In this document: one piece after another, positions 29,249 to 29,747 of the stretch | How the letters are laid out: every line of letters starts with the position of its first letter | Numbering within the stretch: position 1 is the first letter of the stretch | NCBI GenBank assembly: GCA_964200075.2 | Contig: CAXNAA020000074.1 | Span: forward strand, 1 to 29,747 | DNA: 29,747 nt | Direction of reading: 5' to 3' | Source of the DNA: Sphacelaria rigidula | Lineage: Eukaryota; Phaeophyceae; Sphacelariales | Made by a program: the position numbers and the translations under genes | The notes under the pieces: model-generated | The model's input: only the letters and a program-made list of their open reading frames with translations | The model's database searches: none | Told to the model about the DNA's origin: nothing

Positions 29249-29747
29249 GTGTGTTTCATTGACTTTGCGAGTGGTTGGGCAGCTGAAAATAGCACCCCGT
29301 CGGTATGTGCTCAAGGATAGAACTGCGTTGCTCATGCGGCGAAAAATTGTGCTGTTGAAAAATATTGGGACGCATTTCGAACAGAACGGGATGGATTGGG
29401 CGTGTCGAGTCTCGAGGTTGAACAACGTATCGCCGATTGTGTTATGCTCCATCGCCCGCGTCAGGTGGACGTCATCCATGCCACGAAAATCAACTCTGTG
29501 CAACTGACCCGTCCAGTTCTTCATGCCTTCATGTTTTTGTTCCTGGCCGACTTTGGTCATTGTTGAGTGGTTTTCTCGTCCAGTTCACCACGAGTGGATG
29601 CTTTTGGCACATGTTGTGCCTGAGGTTAGCACTGCTTGCTCCTGTGATGACGGACATGACACTTTCTACGATAGCCCCCCCAAAATAACAGTCCAAAACT
29701 GTCACGAAGAGATTGGCCATTCAGCGCCTAATGTTTGGTTTCAGGCT
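29249..29747 (+). other. Start of intron 5, no further exon recognised
   Basis: Every frame was checked for the next conserved block and none fits. It contains the CTACGATAG + C7 motif at 29666-29681. A short frame around 29390-29520 is readable but not family-like. Confidence 0.5.
29666..29681 (+). repeat. CTACGATAG + C7 motif, third copy
   Basis: 'tctacgatagcccccccaaaa' matches 22787-22810 over the motif, the C run and the A-rich start beyond. Confidence 0.55.

Noticed and set aside
29372-29570. Possible exon 6 of the PLP enzyme
   Set aside because: The phase-2 entry from 'gaacag' hits a stop, and no frame gives the Asp-Asn-Cys-Tyr block expected next.
1-29747. CRISPR array, operon or prophage structure
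   Set aside because: There are no regularly spaced repeats, no compact gene clusters or ribosome binding sites, and the spliced exons show nuclear eukaryotic DNA.

Overview
This window looks like nuclear DNA from a eukaryote with long, GT-AG-spliced, transposon-filled introns. The evidence is exons that join in phase at GT/AG, microsatellites, long G and C homopolymers, two 10-N assembly gaps, and remains of a LINE-type retrotransposon and SINE-like elements. The best guess at lineage is a coccidian apicomplexan with an expanded genome (Sarcocystis-like). The heptamer TGAGACG, known from Toxoplasma promoters, recurs, and the only firmly identified protein starts with a plastid-type bipartite leader. 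The lineage is an inference; an alga with a secondary plastid is not excluded.

The one securely identified gene is on the + strand. It is a PLP-dependent enzyme of the methionine gamma-lyase / 'aluminium resistance protein' family (Pfam Met_gamma_lyase). Five exons join without a frame break: 8903-9288, 21114-21261, 21673-21816, 27223-27303 and 29106-29248. They give the first 300 residues; the C-terminal part, with the PLP lysine, lies beyond the right edge. The introns are 11,825, 411, 5,406 and 1,802 bp. Residues 1-100 look like a signal peptide or anchor followed by an Arg/Ser-rich transit peptide.

Layout. 1-5950: no recognisable gene. It holds a 0.5-kb foldback, a 0.9-kb candidate DNA element with clustered GCGCATA motifs, and several dispersed repeat pairs. 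5953-6153 (-): a plausible first exon with a tandemly duplicated 44-bp block upstream of its ATG. 6260-8080: repeats and one strong hairpin. 8084-8389 (+): two plausible exons of an unknown gene. 8390-8902: promoter region of the enzyme gene. 9289-21113: intron 1. Inside it, on the opposite strand, five putative exons (15543 down to 12584) join in phase into a 219-aa unknown protein with an acidic C-terminus, a possible nested antisense gene. 21817-27222: intron 3, carrying decayed LINE 3' regions, homopolymers and both gaps. 27304-29105: intron 4, with a tRNA-derived SINE candidate. 29249-29747: start of the next intron.

No complete tRNA, rRNA, CRISPR or prokaryotic operon structure was seen. 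Most open frames are short and overlap repeats, so only frames supported by homology, splice phase or clear coding composition are called.
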